A program made the translations under genes and the position numbers. From the NCBI GenBank assembly GCA_963921935.1, contig OY998176.1, forward strand, positions 138,458,299 through 138,522,298: a stretch of 64,000 nt of DNA, in the 5' to 3' direction. This document shows, one piece after another, positions 44,476 to 55,785 of the stretch (position 1 is its first letter; each line of letters opens with the position of its first letter). Below the pieces are notes generated by a model. It had not been told where the DNA came from. It made no database searches and saw only the letters and a list, made by a program, of their open reading frames with translations. The stretch is from Galeruca laticollis (taxonomy: Eukaryota > Arthropoda > Insecta > Coleoptera > Chrysomelidae).

Positions 44476-47300
44476 CCGTTTGTACCCGCTGTGGGTGTCG
44501 GGTGTGTCGCTTATTCGTGGGCTTCCTCCATTCCTTTTTTATTTCTAGCTTTTTTTGCCGCCTCTGTCCATAAACCATCTAAGCTGCTGTTTTTCGATTG
44601 TTTTTAATATTGGTTCTATGTTTAGGTTTCCCTTATTATTTCATTCTGCATTCGATCTTTTCTGGTAACACCTTTGACTCTGCGTAAATACTTCATCTCT
44701 GTTGCTTGTATTCAGCTTTTGAGTGAGTTTGTAAGTACCCAGCTTTCACTACCATGTACAAGGATTGGTCGAAAGACTGACTTGTACACGTTCAATTTGG
44801 TGTTAGTTGTAATTTCTTTTCTTCCCAGGAAATTTCGATTTAATGAATAATATACTTTGACTGCTGCACTTATTCTTTCGTTCACTTCTGCTTCCTGTTT
44901 TCCATTGTTTTGTATATCTACTCCCAGATATTTGAAACTCTTCATTTGTTTTATCGGCATTTCATCAATTTCGATATTAAGGTGCTCTTCTTCTTGTCCC
45001 ACCACCATTATTTTTGTCTTTTCCATATTCATATTCATGTTTCGTTATTTCAATATATGCTTCCATGTTATCAAATTATGTTTCAGCTCTTTTTCGTTTC
45101 TAGCGAACAATACTAAATCGTCGGCAAAAACGCATTCAGATATTCCAACTACTTCCATATTTCTATAACCTATTTGAATTTGTTTAACTTTTGTTTTTAC
45201 TTCCTTCAAAATATCATCCATTATCATTATGAATAATGCCGGGCTCAGTACTCCTCCCTGTCTTAATCCTTCTTTTGTTATGAAATCATCGGACTGTTCA
45301 TTATCTTTCCTTACCCGGTTTCTAGTTGTTTCGTAAATGCTTTTAATGTTATTTCTTAGTTTTGATCCAACTCCTCTTTGTCGTAGACTTTTCCATATTT
45401 GATTTCTGGGAACGCTGTCAAAGGATTTTTGAGTATCTATAAAACCGAGGTACACTTTTTGATTTGTTCTTAGTTCTTTGTCTATTACTTGTTTCAATGT
45501 AAATACGTGGTCTTGGCTACTTCTTCCTTTCCTATAGCCGCTTTGGGATTTTTCCAACTCTTTTTCTATTATTTTCCTAAGTCGAATCTCTAAGATACTT
45601 TCGTGAACTTGCACTGCCGCGCTCAGCAATGTTATAACTCTATAATTGTTACAATTAGTTTTGTCTCCTTTTTTGAAAATTGGCAATATGATACCTACTT
45701 CCCAATCTTTCGGAATTTTTTCTTCGTTCCATATTCTTTGAAACAATTCAGTTAGCATTTGTATCCCTTTTTCTCCTAGACTTTGTAACATTTCTGCGGT
45801 AATACTGTCGTAACCCGCTGCTTTACCTCTTTTTAACTTTTGTATTGCTTGTTTCACTTCTTCTATTTGTATCAGTGGTTCATTTTCCAGTTCCTGATGT
45901 CTTTCGTCTTGTAGTTCCATCTGTACTTCTTTCTCTACATTAAGTAATTCCTCAAAGTATTCTCTCCATCTCTCTATAATTTCCTTATCTTGTCGTATCA
46001 TAACTCCATTTTTATTTTTTATCTGTTTTACATTGTTCGACTTTCCCTTTCTTAGTGTTTTTAGTACCTTGAAGAAGAGTTTCTGATTTCCTTCACTGTC
46101 TTCTTCCATCTTTTTGCCAAATTCTTCCCACGTCTCTTTCTTAGCTGTGATTACCATGTCTTTAACTCTTTTCCTTTGAATTTTATAATTTTCGTAGTTT
46201 TCAGTCGTTTTATTTCGTAGATATTCTATCAATTTTTGCTTTTTTAGTTTGGTATGATTTTGTATATCTTTATTCCAACATCTCGTTTGATTTTTGTTGC
46301 TACCGGTTCTAGTAATGCCACACACTTCCGTTGCTGTCTCTAATATTATAGATTTGAATTTGTTCCACATTTCCTCTATTGATATACTTTGTATTTTCCA
46401 TTTCTTTTTTAGTATATTCTGTAAATTTTTTAGATACCTCTATTTCTCTTAACTTATAAGATTTTATTTGTTTTTTTAATTTTTGTCCATTTTTCCCATT
46501 GTTCGAACTTCCTTTCTGGTTCTCAGTTGCCATCTTCAATGTTTCTCTTAATAAGTAATGATCGCTGTATATTTCTGCACTTTGCATGACCTTGATATCT
46601 TTCACAACTTTTCTGTTCCCTTTGTTTATGAGAACATAATCAATGATGGACTTTTCATTTCTGCTGCTAACCTCTCTCGTGTATTTATGTGACTCTTTAT
46701 GTTGATAAAACGTCTTAGTTACTATTAGTTGGTTTAATATACAAACATTTATTAACCTTACTCCATTGTTATTTCTCTCGTTCTCTCCATATATGCCAAT
46801 AACGTCATTGCTTTGTTCGTCTTTCTTTCCAACTCTTCCATTAAAATCTCCCATTATTATTAGTCTGTCTTCAGCATCCTCTATTGTTTCACCTAATGTT
46901 TCCCAGAATTCCTCTTTTTCGCTCACTCGTGCATCTTCATTTGGTCCGTACACTATAATTATCGTGGTGCTTTCTCATAAATTCAATTCAATTTTGAGTA
47001 TTCTTTCTGTAATTCCTGTCCAGTTTTTTATATATTTCTTATGTTCTTTCTTCATTATACATCTGATTCCTTCTTTTGCTCTACCTTTTCGTCTACCCCA
47101 TTATATATTGATAAATGTCCCTTTTCTAATTCAATTTCGCCTTGACCTTTCTTTTTGGTCTAGGTAATTCCTAATATATCCAAATTTTCCTTTTCAAATT
47201 CTTGTATTAATTCGTCTTCCTTTCCTAATAGTCCTCTTACATTCCATGTAATATATTTTCCATTGTTTTTTCTTTTGTATCTGTTTTCAGTAGACTTCAT
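44476..47300 (-). pseudogene. Non-LTR element C ORF2 (endonuclease and reverse transcriptase)
   Basis: The endonuclease begins near 47270 with KYITWNVRGLLGKEDELIQE and has MYGPNEDARV, IIMGDFNGRVGKKD and a C-terminal IYSDHYLL. RT (45045-46370, open for 441 codons) has RGKAAGYDSITAEMLQSLG, KGDKTNCNNYRVITLLS, SQSGYRKGRSSQDHVFTLKQ, LRQGGVLSPALFIMIMDD and CVFADDLVLFA, which holds the catalytic Asp pair. The end (44712-45038) has FKYLGVDIQNNG and PILVHGSESW, then a Cys-poor basic tail. Breaks lie near 46952, 46340, 45043 and 44710. Best-preserved non-LTR RT here; an RTE-like or related clade is possible. Confidence 0.85.
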
Positions 47301-47401
47301 CTCTTTTCTATAAGTTTTTATACATTATAATTCATTTCCATTGTCACATTCGTTTCCATAGCCATTTTTATAGTTTTCCTCTAGATTTACTGTTGGGGTT
47401 C

Positions 47402-48012
47402 TTAGTTTTTTGCTGTCCGCGTAATTTTTCTTAATTCTTCATCCAGTGTATTAGCTTCTGGAGATCTTTCCTGTACTTTTCTTTTCCTGTCTTCTTCTTT
47501 TTCTTGTTTTCGGCCTTGTTGCAAGTCTCTATTACTTCCTTCATATACTTCATTATTTATTATCAATTTATTGTATTTAATACATGCTTCGTGACCGTTT
47601 TCTCTATCTATCTTTAATTGTGGATACAGCAATCTTCTTTCTTCGTATATTTCCTTTGGATAGTCTTCGTCGATCCATATATTTGTTCCTTTGAGTTTTT
47701 TGCTTTGTCTAAGTATCTCCATTTTCTTGTTGCTTCTCACTAATCTAAATAATATCGGTCTATTGACTCCATTTATTGGTTTTCCAATTCTTATGACATC
47801 ATCAATATCATCTTCTGTATTAAACTTTATTTCTAATGCATTTATTACCTGTCCTATTTTTTATATTGTTTCTTCATTTCTTTCATTCTCTCTCCTCTAT
47901 TCCTTTTATCATCAGGTTTTTTCTTTTAGTTTCACGTTCCAGAGACGCAATTTTGACGCCTTGTTTTTCCGCTTTTTCTTTCAACTTCTCGTTTTTTAGT
48001 TTAGTTCATTTT
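47402..48012 (-). pseudogene. Non-LTR element C ORF1
   Basis: Minus-strand frames give KLKEKAEKQGVKIASLERET, a coiled coil, then KRKNLMIKGIEE, VIRIGKPINGVNRPILFRLV and LKGTNIWIDEDYPKEI. This is the LINE ORF1 order: coiled coil, 'N..I.GI.E', 'R.G.......RPI...', 'LKGT.I.I.ED.P'. The end carries a charged tail to 47402. One break lies near 47863. It would bind the element RNA. Confidence 0.7.
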
Positions 48013-48123
48013 TATTAAATTAATCAAAGAAAATATAATTTAATTCTCATAATTCAAAGTTATTGACAATGGATTAATGTATATTAAGTAAAGTAAACAT
48101 ACCATTTATAGGAAATATAAAAT

Positions 48124-49313
48124 TCAATCTATAGTATCCTCTTCTCTGTCCATATTAGAATCATCCGAAGACTCGACGAGAGAGATCACTATCGGTTCTA
48201 TAGTTTGTTCTCTTCCTCTTTAATTACATGATTCACAGCATCTCTCCAGTTCTCTTCAGTTATTGTTGTCAATGAGTACATCATGAGTTCACGAACATCC
48301 TTCATTTTAAATGTTTTATTATGTCTAGCTACATAACCTTCCATTTGGGCCCATATTTACTCTATCGCATTTAATTCATAATGGTATGGCGGCAAACGAA
48401 GCACTGTTATCCCACGATTCTTGGCTATTCCATCAATAACAAACTTTTTAAATTGTAGCTTGTGATCTGAAGCAACCTTCAAAAGTTCTTTTTTCAACAT
48501 ATCATCTTTGAATGGTATATATTTTACGATTAACCAGTTTCTAATATCAGCTTTTCTCCAAGAGGTATATGGAAGATTTTCTGTTAATCGCGATTGATAA
48601 GTGCCATTGTCCATAACGATTACAGCATTATTTGGAATTAATTCGACCATTTGTGTAAAATACATCTGCAGTAATTTCTTCATGATAGTCTTTGGTTGAT
48701 GTTGACCGAAACTCCAGTAAACCACCTTCAAATAACCCTTGATTGCATCCAATATGAGTTATTATTAGTCGGCGACCTTTACCGATAGGAGTTTTCAGTC
48801 CAGTAGATAAACCTCCTATGAAAGCTTGACGACTGGTTTGAATATTTTTGTCCTGCCATATTTTTTTCACTGAATATCCTTCATTGAACCATGTCTCATC
48901 TAGATAATAGATTTGTCTTCCCTCCTGTCTGTATTTTTGGATATCTCGTAAATACTGGCGTCTCCAACATATTATTTCTTCGTTATCGATTAGCACTGAT
49001 TTGCGACTTTGCTTCTCCCAAGTATAAAATTTAATTTGTGTAATATTCTCCACAAAGTTTTTAGCCCTATGTCAAATGGTTTTCTTCCAGTTGACTTTTT
49101 AGGTGAAGATATATTTCCATTTTTCCTCTCTCCTAGAGGCCTGTAAATAGTAGATTCACTAACTCCTGTCATATTGGAACATGTCGAAACTATATTTCTA
49201 ACAGTAGCAGCCGGCATTTGATGTACAACGGCATCATGCACATTTAACACTACAGTCTTCTTTTGTAAGCTAATCACGCTCTTACACTTTACTGGGGTAA
49301 AACTTGAAGACAT
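48124..49313 (-). pseudogene. IS630-like DDE transposase (Tc1/mariner-related)
   Basis: ATG 49313 starts MSSSFTPVKCKSVISLQKKT with an HTH region (TGVSESTIYRPLGERKN), then a deletion and shift near 49030. The core has IDNEEIICWRRQYLRDIQKY, IYYLDETWFNEGYSVKKIWQ (first Asp), GKGRRLIITHIGCNQGLFEG, NNAVIVMDNGTYQSRL (second Asp) and RLPPYHYELNAIE (third acidic position), then, after a stop, IWAQMEGYVARHN. The C-terminus is acidic and Ser-rich (SSSSDDSNMDREED) and ends at 48124. It is a common insect family. About four breaks. Confidence 0.8.
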
Positions 49314-49319
49314 TTTTCA

Positions 49320-49925
49320 CAACACAGTTAACACTTATGGAACATAAGCGACTCTAAGGAAAACCAATTATACAAATTTGGGCGAGACCAAGTTTCACCG
49401 TATATACCTGCAAAATTTCTAAGTAGTCATTGGGACAATCCCCTAGTAGGACCCTATTGTAATGTTTCTTGGAAATGTTATTATCAACATTTCGAAAATC
49501 AGAAAGTAATTATCTGAAGAATGAATTGATAAATGGTTTGTTAATATGTCTCCCAAAAATTGACCTGCTTCAAATTCTCAAGATAATTAATGAAATATCC
49601 AGTCAGAATAGTTGCGTTACAAGATTATTTCAACAATAATTAATTGTTTTAACCGTTTGTACTCTACAAATGTATGAAGGTCAGTTAGTTGTTTTAACTG
49701 ACCGAATTTACATTTATATTACCTTTATATATCAGATCGGGTATAAAATTAAATAGTAAATAAATCCCTTAGATGAACTGTGACGCCTATGGTTTACTAC
49801 CTGACTAGCATCTGTGACCTTTTCGCGTGATGTCAGACAATAAGAAACAGACTATGAATTCTTTATTCTAGACTTTTTACCTGACCCCAACTCATATGGC
49901 CTAACTTCTGCTAGACAACTCAGCT
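49320..49925. other. No gene; one strong small hairpin
   Basis: GGTCAGTTA and TAACTGACC form a hairpin at 49679-49703. Terminal repeats of the IS630-like element were sought here and not found. Confidence 0.4.
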
Positions 49926-49929
49926 GTTC

Positions 49930-50740
49930 TATTGAGGGTATAAATGACAGCGTTAACAAGTTGAGCCCAAATAGCCTCAAGGAATTCGATTTCTGAATAA
50001 GGGTATTTGAATGTTCTTACCATCTCAATAACTGTACAGTTTTCTCTTTCGCTTCCGCCAGTTTGTTCTGGACAAAACGGTGCTGTTAATTTTTGACTAA
50101 TTCCGTTTCAGTATAAAACTTCTCGAATGGCTTTTTTGTCAAATTTTGCACCATTATCGCTCAAAAACTCCTGAATTGGATGTACTAAGGTTTTTGCTTG
50201 TTCAATTACATTTTCTGAAGCATTTATTTCTTCTGATTTTTCTCTAATTACATGAATAATTCGAAATTTAGTGAGACTATCTATAAAAAAACCAAACACC
50301 GTTTTTTCTGGAAAGATTTATTAAAAATCACACAAATATCAGTATGTATTAGTTCTCCAAGCCTGGAAGTATTATTTCTGTCGTTAGACGATGCAATTTC
50401 CCATAAATGCAAGATTGACACAGCTCATTGTTAACCTTCACTTTAATAACTAGTTCTTTCTCTAGCATTGTTTTAACATGGCGTTTATCTTGGTGTCCCA
50501 ATCTTTCATGATGCTGCTGTAACAGTTTATTATCTGAAATCGTTGTATTGACGTCTGGCAAAATTGCTTTTACATTGGCTTTCTAGGTTGTTTCACCTAC
50601 TTATCTATCACCAGTCAACTCTATTTTACCTCTTATTTCAATACAACACTCTGTGCTTAAAGATTCAAGGAGGCTATTCTGATTTTTATCTTGAGCAGCA
50701 AAAATTGATACTAAATTTCTCGTAATATTTGTCAGTAATA
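49930..50740 (-). pseudogene. copia integrase, N-terminal and core part
   Basis: From right to left: NITRNLVSIFAAQDKNQ, QQHHERLGHQDKRHVKTMLE (GAG-pre-integrase zinc His pair), CQSCIYGKLHRL (zinc Cys pair), FGFFIDSLTKFRIIHVIREK, HPIQEFLSDNGAKFD (second Asp of the core) and CPEQTGGSERENCTVIEMVR. The expected core Glu position of 'NG.AER' reads as SERE. The core's first Asp is not clear. The part ends near 49940, where the inserted block begins. Confidence 0.75.
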
Positions 50741-51094
50741 ATTGAAGACACAAGTGGATAAAGGTGTCATGTAACATTTTTCCAAAAAACGGTTTTATTT
50801 ATTAAACATATTATTATATATGATATTTTAATTCTGCGGTACGTTTGTTTCGAAAGTTCTGTAAATAGCTCAGATTTTTCATGGATATTTACATCAATTT
50901 TGTTGGATGAAGGTGTCAAGGTAACATGACACCTTTATCCACTAAAATTTATCTGGAGGTCGGTGGAGCCAGAGTGTACATGACACATTATTTTGAGGTT
51001 ATGCCAAATCAATATTTTATGACAAAGTGTGTGAAAGGGAACGTGAGCTCAAAAGTTTTTTTGAATATCTTTTAAAGGGTTGAGTAAGAAAGTG

Positions 51095-51161
51095 ATGTCT
51101 CGAGGAAAACATATATTGTCTTTGCTCGAGAAGCAACAGAAACAAAATCATTCAACAAAAG
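51095..51161 (+). CDS. DUF7869-type transposase, first exon
   Basis: ATG 51095 encodes MSRGKHILSLLEKQQKQNHS and two more residues. A GT donor at 51162 and an AG acceptor at 51222-51223 give a 62-bp intron, and the joined frame (GAC ACC CAT) continues open for about 50 codons. Family members start with a similar short basic exon. The intron prediction is from splice consensus and frame only. Confidence 0.6.
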
Positions 51162-51223
51162 GTAAGAAATTACTAGATTTTTTGCTATCTAATATATTGT
51201 AATGTATTTCAATTTTGGTTTAG

Positions 51224-52739
51224 ACACCCATACGGAATTTTTTCATAACCTATATAATACGAGAACACATAGAACTGGTGCAAAAAAAGAGAAAAGCTTT
51301 ACATTTTCTTATTCAGTTGTCTTTAATAAAAAAAACAGAGTTAATATGCCGAGATGCGATGTGTTCCCTTTATCAGTTTAGCCGAAAAAAAATAGAAGTA
51401 ATACAAAATAAGTTAAAAAAGAGACTGAATGCGCCATCGCCAGATATGAGGGGCCGACACGGAAATAGGCCCCATAATATTAATGAAGAAGTAGTGACTT
51501 ATATCACTAACCACATCAAAAAATATCCTGCGGAAGAATCACACTACTCACGCAACAAAAATTTTCATAGAAAGTATTTGTCTCCCATTCCTAATATGAG
51601 TGTGATGCACAAGATGTATCTTCAAGAATGTGAAGAAAATAATATTGATGACTCCTTTAAAGTTGTACTTTCATCCTATGTCTATATATTTTCAAATGCA
51701 TTCAATTTATCATTTGGCCAGCCACGAAGCGATACGTGCAGCACCTTTGACTTTGGTCGGAACACAGAAATTCACACTGAAAATCATAAAGTTGCATTTG
51801 ATGCGCAAAATCGAGACGGGAAAAACCATTAACTGATAAAAATACCTGCTTCATTACCATGGATTTACAGCAGACCATGCCCCTTTCAAAACTGTCTACT
51901 AGTAAAGATTTTTATTTGCGTCAAATGTGGTTATACAATTTTGGAATAAACTGAATAACACCTGACGGGCCTAAACCATTTTTTTTAATTGGACGGAAGA
52001 CGTGGCTAATCGGAGAAGTCTTGAGATAGCAAGTTGTTTGTTTAGATTTTGTCAGCTGCTGAAAGACGACTATAAACAAATCGACCACCTTATCATTTGG
52101 TCGGACTCGTGTTCCGAACAAAATAGGAATTTTACTATAATCTGCCTCTATCAGCTTTTATTTTTAAATGGCATATATAAAGTAATTGACCATAAGTACC
52201 CAGAAGTGGGTCACAGCTGCTTAGATTCGGATCGAAATTTTGGGCGAATAGAGAAAAAACTCAGGAAGTATGAGAATATCTACGTGCCAGAACAATACAG
52301 TGATATTATTAAGGCTGCAAGTGCCAAAAATTCTGTATGTAGTAATATGGAAAACTACTTTTTTGCCTTCGACGAACTACCTACAAAGTTACATATTTGG
52401 AATAAAAAATACAATGCATTGAATGAAAAAGTTAATTTTAGAGATGGTGTTAAATGGGTCAGAGTTGATGAGTTTGGAAGTTACATGTACCAAGAAAATC
52501 TTGACGAAATGTCACCATTTCACAAGGTTGGCCTATTTAAGAAAGGAAGTAGGATGGTGACTAGAGCAGATAATATTAAAGTTCAAAGAATTACGCAAAA
52601 AAGGGGTGGACTCACATCTGAAAAACTGTCGAACTTGCGTGAACAACTGGTGTTTATTAAAGAAGAATATAAATGGTTTTATGAACGTATCTTGGAAGAA
52701 AACGAAAAAAATCCTGAGAAAAGGAGAAAAACCAAATAA
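51224..52739 (+). pseudogene. DUF7869-type transposase, main exon
   Basis: After the intron: FSYSVVFNKKNRVNMPRCDV, then a frame shift to LICRDAMCSL, PSPDMRGRHGNRPHNINEEV, ESHYSRNKNFHRKYLSPIPN, FNLSFGQPRSDTC (Cys for metal binding), a damaged stretch at 51835-52000, and WTEDVANRRSLEIASC. The open frame 52002-52739 holds LIIWSDSCSEQNRNFTIICL (acidic core motif), YPEVGHSCLDSDRNFGRIEK and a Lys-rich C-terminus (EENEKNPEKRRK). This order matches the DUF7869 family seen in many insects. Inactive by shifts near 51340 and stops from 51830 to 51960. Confidence 0.75.
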
Positions 52740-53065
52740 CATTGAAATAAGAATATTTTTGTAGTTGTTTAACTTAATAAAATACATGTTTTTGTACATG
52801 ACGCCTTTTTACTTTTTAATAGATAATAATTTTTTTATAATCTTCAATGGAATGTACATTCAAACTTCATTTTTTTATTAAGATGAGTTTTCACCAAAAA
52901 TTTAAATATAATTCAAAGTTGTATATTATAATCCTCAACGGAATATTGAAACTAACATTTTCAATTCAATCACATAAAAAAGTTCCAATAAAAAATGTGT
53001 AATGTTAATTATCTCAAAAAAATGAATTTGCGACATGACACCTTTATCCACGTGTGTCTTCAATT

Positions 53066-53990
53066 TTAATTGAGTGACATCGTCAATAGCGAATATAAAC
53101 TCAATTGTATCTTTTCCAACTGCATGTAAACACTCTTTTCCAGCAGACTTTATGCTCGAGGGATGCTTGAATTGTTCATAACTAATAAAATACCTTGGTC
53201 AATTTGTAACATGCTTGTTTGCACCATTATCGATCCACCAATGAATATTTTTCTCTTCTAATTCAACTGAAGTAATTTCACTATTCATGAAAAGAGCCAA
53301 AGTGGTATCTGCGATGCAACTTCTATCTTTTTGCTTAGCTGGTCTTCCATCGGCAATCCACTTTTGAAAATGTTTCACCCACTGCCCCTTCAAATTACAA
53401 TAATTGCATACATCTTCAAATTTATTTTTCTTCTTGTTATATTCTTTTCCTGGCTTGTCTCTTACTGGTTCAACTACGAGAGCTTCATGATTTGTTTTGT
53501 CTCGTTTTGTATTTTAATCAAAGTATCTCTCATGCATACCTAGATGAGCAGCTAACTCATCAAAGGTCTTATGTTAACAACATCCAGCCTGATCACAACG
53601 TTTCAAAACTGATGGGTAAAACTTAAAGCGTTTTACAAACTAATAAAAGGTCTGGAAAATCGGGAAGGTTTCTTGCTTTATGAACGAAATTCATTTCAAG
53701 CTATGAACTATTAGCTTAGCAATATGAGTTGAGACATCCTCTTTTGAAGTCCAGTTTAAGTCAAAGAAATTGGTATATATTTTAAATAATTGATTTTTTG
53801 ATGTTACCTCGAACTGCAATTTAAGTATGTTCCATACTTCAAATGCGGTTTCCTTATCCATTACTTTCTCATCAACTAAATCGGTTACAGATCTACTTAA
53901 TAAGGATTTAGCAACACTGCTTTTCGACACTCATCCTTCGTCCAGATACAATAGGAACAAGCTAATAATATATAAAAAAATATTCACCTC
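53066..53990 (-). pseudogene. copia gag and protease
   Basis: Gag pieces: SSVAKSLLSRSVTDLVDEKV, ETAFEVWNILKLQFEVTSKN and FFDLNWTSKEDVSTHIAKL, the UBN2-type core. A knuckle CNYCNLKGQWVKHFQKW has lost its final Cys (Phe instead). The protease starts IHWWIDNGANKHVTN, where the usual catalytic DSGA reads DNGA. Stops near 53690, 53520 and 53198. The part is cut at 53065 by the DUF7869 transposon, and copia homology resumes at 50739. Confidence 0.75.
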
Positions 53991-54304
53991 ACTCACACCT
54001 ATCCAATTCTGAAAGAAAGAACCACTTACCTAAAAAACAACAAGGATATAACAGGGTCACTCACTTCTTGCTTAGGGGCCCGTCAAGACATAATAATTTA
54101 TCACAAACAAAACTAGGCCACGGAAAGGTAGGAATAACTACAATTATTTGGATAAACAGAGGTAAACAAATCTGGTTCACACATTCCCAAGCATACCTTT
54201 GATTCATATATGAATTTCATCAGACCGTTATATACAACCATGTTGATTGAATCTAGAAGATGGCAGATATTGAGAGATGGGAAAAATCGTTTTTTATTAG
54301 ATCA

Positions 54305-54400
54305 TTAATAAGGTTTTGAGTGGTCGGGTGGTTAACGCGTGGGGTCGGATTAGGGATATTATCTTCCCCGTTACCGACCTAGACATTTGTCCTGGTATTT
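54305..54400 (+). repeat. Possible tRNA-derived SINE head
   Basis: GAGTGGTCGGGTGGTTAACG resembles a pol III A box with its flank, and GGGTCGGATTAGG about 30 nt later resembles a degenerate B box. No tail or target duplication was recognised. A short satellite or chance is possible. Confidence 0.3.
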
Positions 54401-54899
54401 GACATCGAGTACAATAATTACCAGGAGATAAATATAGAGGGTTGAGCTGTAGCATATGCTATTCTCTAGCGTGTGAATGACAAAAAATATCCAAAAACCC
54501 TAAAAATACGCATTTCTTAATTACTACAAGTAAATCCATAGGAGAGGCTAGTCGCAACATTAAGGTAGTTGATTTAACAACAGAGTTAACAACATTTGGT
54601 TCCGACATGATGCACAGCCTGTGACAGAATGAATTTAAGCGATGAGCGGCAGGAGAAAATTTTTTTGTTTGGAGTTGACGGCAAGTGGCAGATCAGCGGC
54701 ACCATGTGGTGCCGCTCACGTCTTTCATGGCCAGAGTCGGGCGTTCTCCGTATGCACCATACTAACATTAAACTTCTTTTAGACGGTCAGATCAGTTTTC
54801 CGTTCAGTCTCAGTTTCGGTATAGTTATCAGTTCAGTTTGAGAATGCTGCTGCTATTAGACGATCAGTTTAGTTGTCAGTTGTCATTCACAGTTCTGTA

Positions 54900-55205
54900 A
54901 TGGATGAAAATACTCTAACTGCGGTCGCGTTGTGCTTCGCACTAAAAAAACCACGAGAAAATAGAACTGGATAGAGTAAAAATTGGCTCCTGGGAAGAAA
55001 TACACTGTCGCATTTAAATTTATTAAAACAACTTCAGTTTGAACCATCTGATGGGTCAAACTATTCAAGAATGAGTGAGGATGCATATCTAGAAATGCTG
55101 CAGTTAGTAACACAATTATCAAAAACAAAGACACCAACATGAAAGAAGCTATATCACCACATGAGAAGCTAAGTGCAACGATCAGATTTTTGGCTACTGG
55201 ATACT
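54900..55205 (+). pseudogene. Harbinger transposase, N-terminal part
   Basis: ATG 54900 starts MDENTLTAVALCFALKKPRE. After a stop, LNLLKQLQFEPSDGSNYSRM and SEDAYLEMLQLV, and after a shift near 55139, MKEAISPHEKLSATIRFLAT. 'Y...FRM....F..LL.LV' followed by 'ISP.ERL..TLRFLATG' is the start of insect Harbinger (PIF-type) DDE transposases. The whole catalytic domain is missing. Confidence 0.75.
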
Positions 55206-55538
55206 GTATTTTCAGGACCCTTATCATCACCATCTGTTGTGTTGTCCATAGTTTTCCTACTACCACGAACATCTTGTGTATCATCAAAGGACATAAACAA
55301 GTAGTAGTACCACAAAGATGGTTCATATATGTCACCATTTCCGGCTCCGCTTTTAGCAGCCTCCTTAACTTTTTTCAGTTCTTTATTATACGCTGATCGT
55401 AAATTGTTTATTTTCGTTTTTACTATTTTTATAGTTGCATTGTTATCTTGCTCTTTGAATTGAATCTTTTTTGTTCCACAGACATGGGTGTTGCTGATAA
55501 AGTTCTATAAACTCACTAATAAAGTCATGGTTTGTCAT
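55206..55538 (-). pseudogene. MADF domain protein of the Harbinger element
   Basis: ATG at 55538 (minus) begins MTNHDFISEFIELYQQHPCL and W, the entry of a MADF domain ('FI..FI.LY..HPCLW'). A deletion/shift near 55455 leads to IKIVKTKINNLRSAYNKELK, KSGAGNGDIYEPSLWYYYLF, the MADF end. The acidic linker FDDTQDVRGSRKT follows. Insect Harbingers carry such a DNA-binding partner convergent with the transposase. A full MADF domain is about 85 residues; most of it is here. Confidence 0.75.
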
Positions 55539-55785
55539 GGCGCAAGGTACACAATACTTCTAGCGATAAGTTTATGCGACTGAGACCTGATCTACACAGG
55601 TTTGTTAATACATCCATTTAACTGACAACTGATACGATAACTTTTGTTATACCCATCGAGCCACATCTCCGTATCAGTTTCAGTTTTTCTTACAGTTTTT
55701 CGTGTTTACACATACAGACAACCGACAGTTCGACTGAAATTGAGACTGAACGGAGAACTGATCTGAATGTCTAAAAGTACCTTTA

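Larger units (their letters stand above)
44470..48015 (-). mobile_element. Non-LTR retrotransposon C, 5'-truncated
   Basis: ORF1 and ORF2 on the minus strand are followed by a (TA)n tail. The ORF1 frame is already open at 48012 without a start, which suggests 5' truncation. The left neighbour is an unassigned 44045-44280 stretch. The right neighbour is the end of an IS630-like gene. Confidence 0.8.
50744..53061 (+). mobile_element. DUF7869-type DNA transposon, complete with both ends
   Basis: Terminal inverted repeats of about 29 bp begin GAAGACACAAGTGGATAAAG on the left and, on the minus strand, GAAGACACACGTGGATAAAG on the right. AATT flanks both ends (50740-50743 and 53062-53065). Length 2318 bp. 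An inverted internal copy of the terminal motif (CATGACACCTTTATCCAC) lies at about 50927. The single gene is on the plus strand. It interrupts the copia protease-integrase region. Superfamily not certain; Sola is one possibility. Confidence 0.8.
54771..55782. mobile_element. Internally deleted PIF/Harbinger element
   Basis: Inverted ends: CTTTTAGACGGTCAGATCAG on the left and, on the minus strand, CTTTTAGACATTCAGATCAG on the right. TTA flanks both sides (54768-54770 and 55783-55785), as in Harbinger TWA duplications. It contains the start of a Harbinger transposase on the plus strand and a MADF gene on the minus strand, fused by a deletion near 55205. Length 1012 bp. Confidence 0.8.

Noticed and set aside
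44857..45168. Plus-strand hydrophobic frame, as also at 46766-47167 and 47691-47999
   Set aside because: Antisense shadow of the non-LTR element C genes, which carry clear motifs on the minus strand.
54305..54400. A true tRNA gene
   Set aside because: The B box is degenerate and no cloverleaf could be drawn; at most a SINE head.
54883..55338. Minus-strand frame of 151 codons across the Harbinger
   Set aside because: It overlaps the transposase on the other strand, and in the MADF region it is in the wrong frame; no motif of its own.
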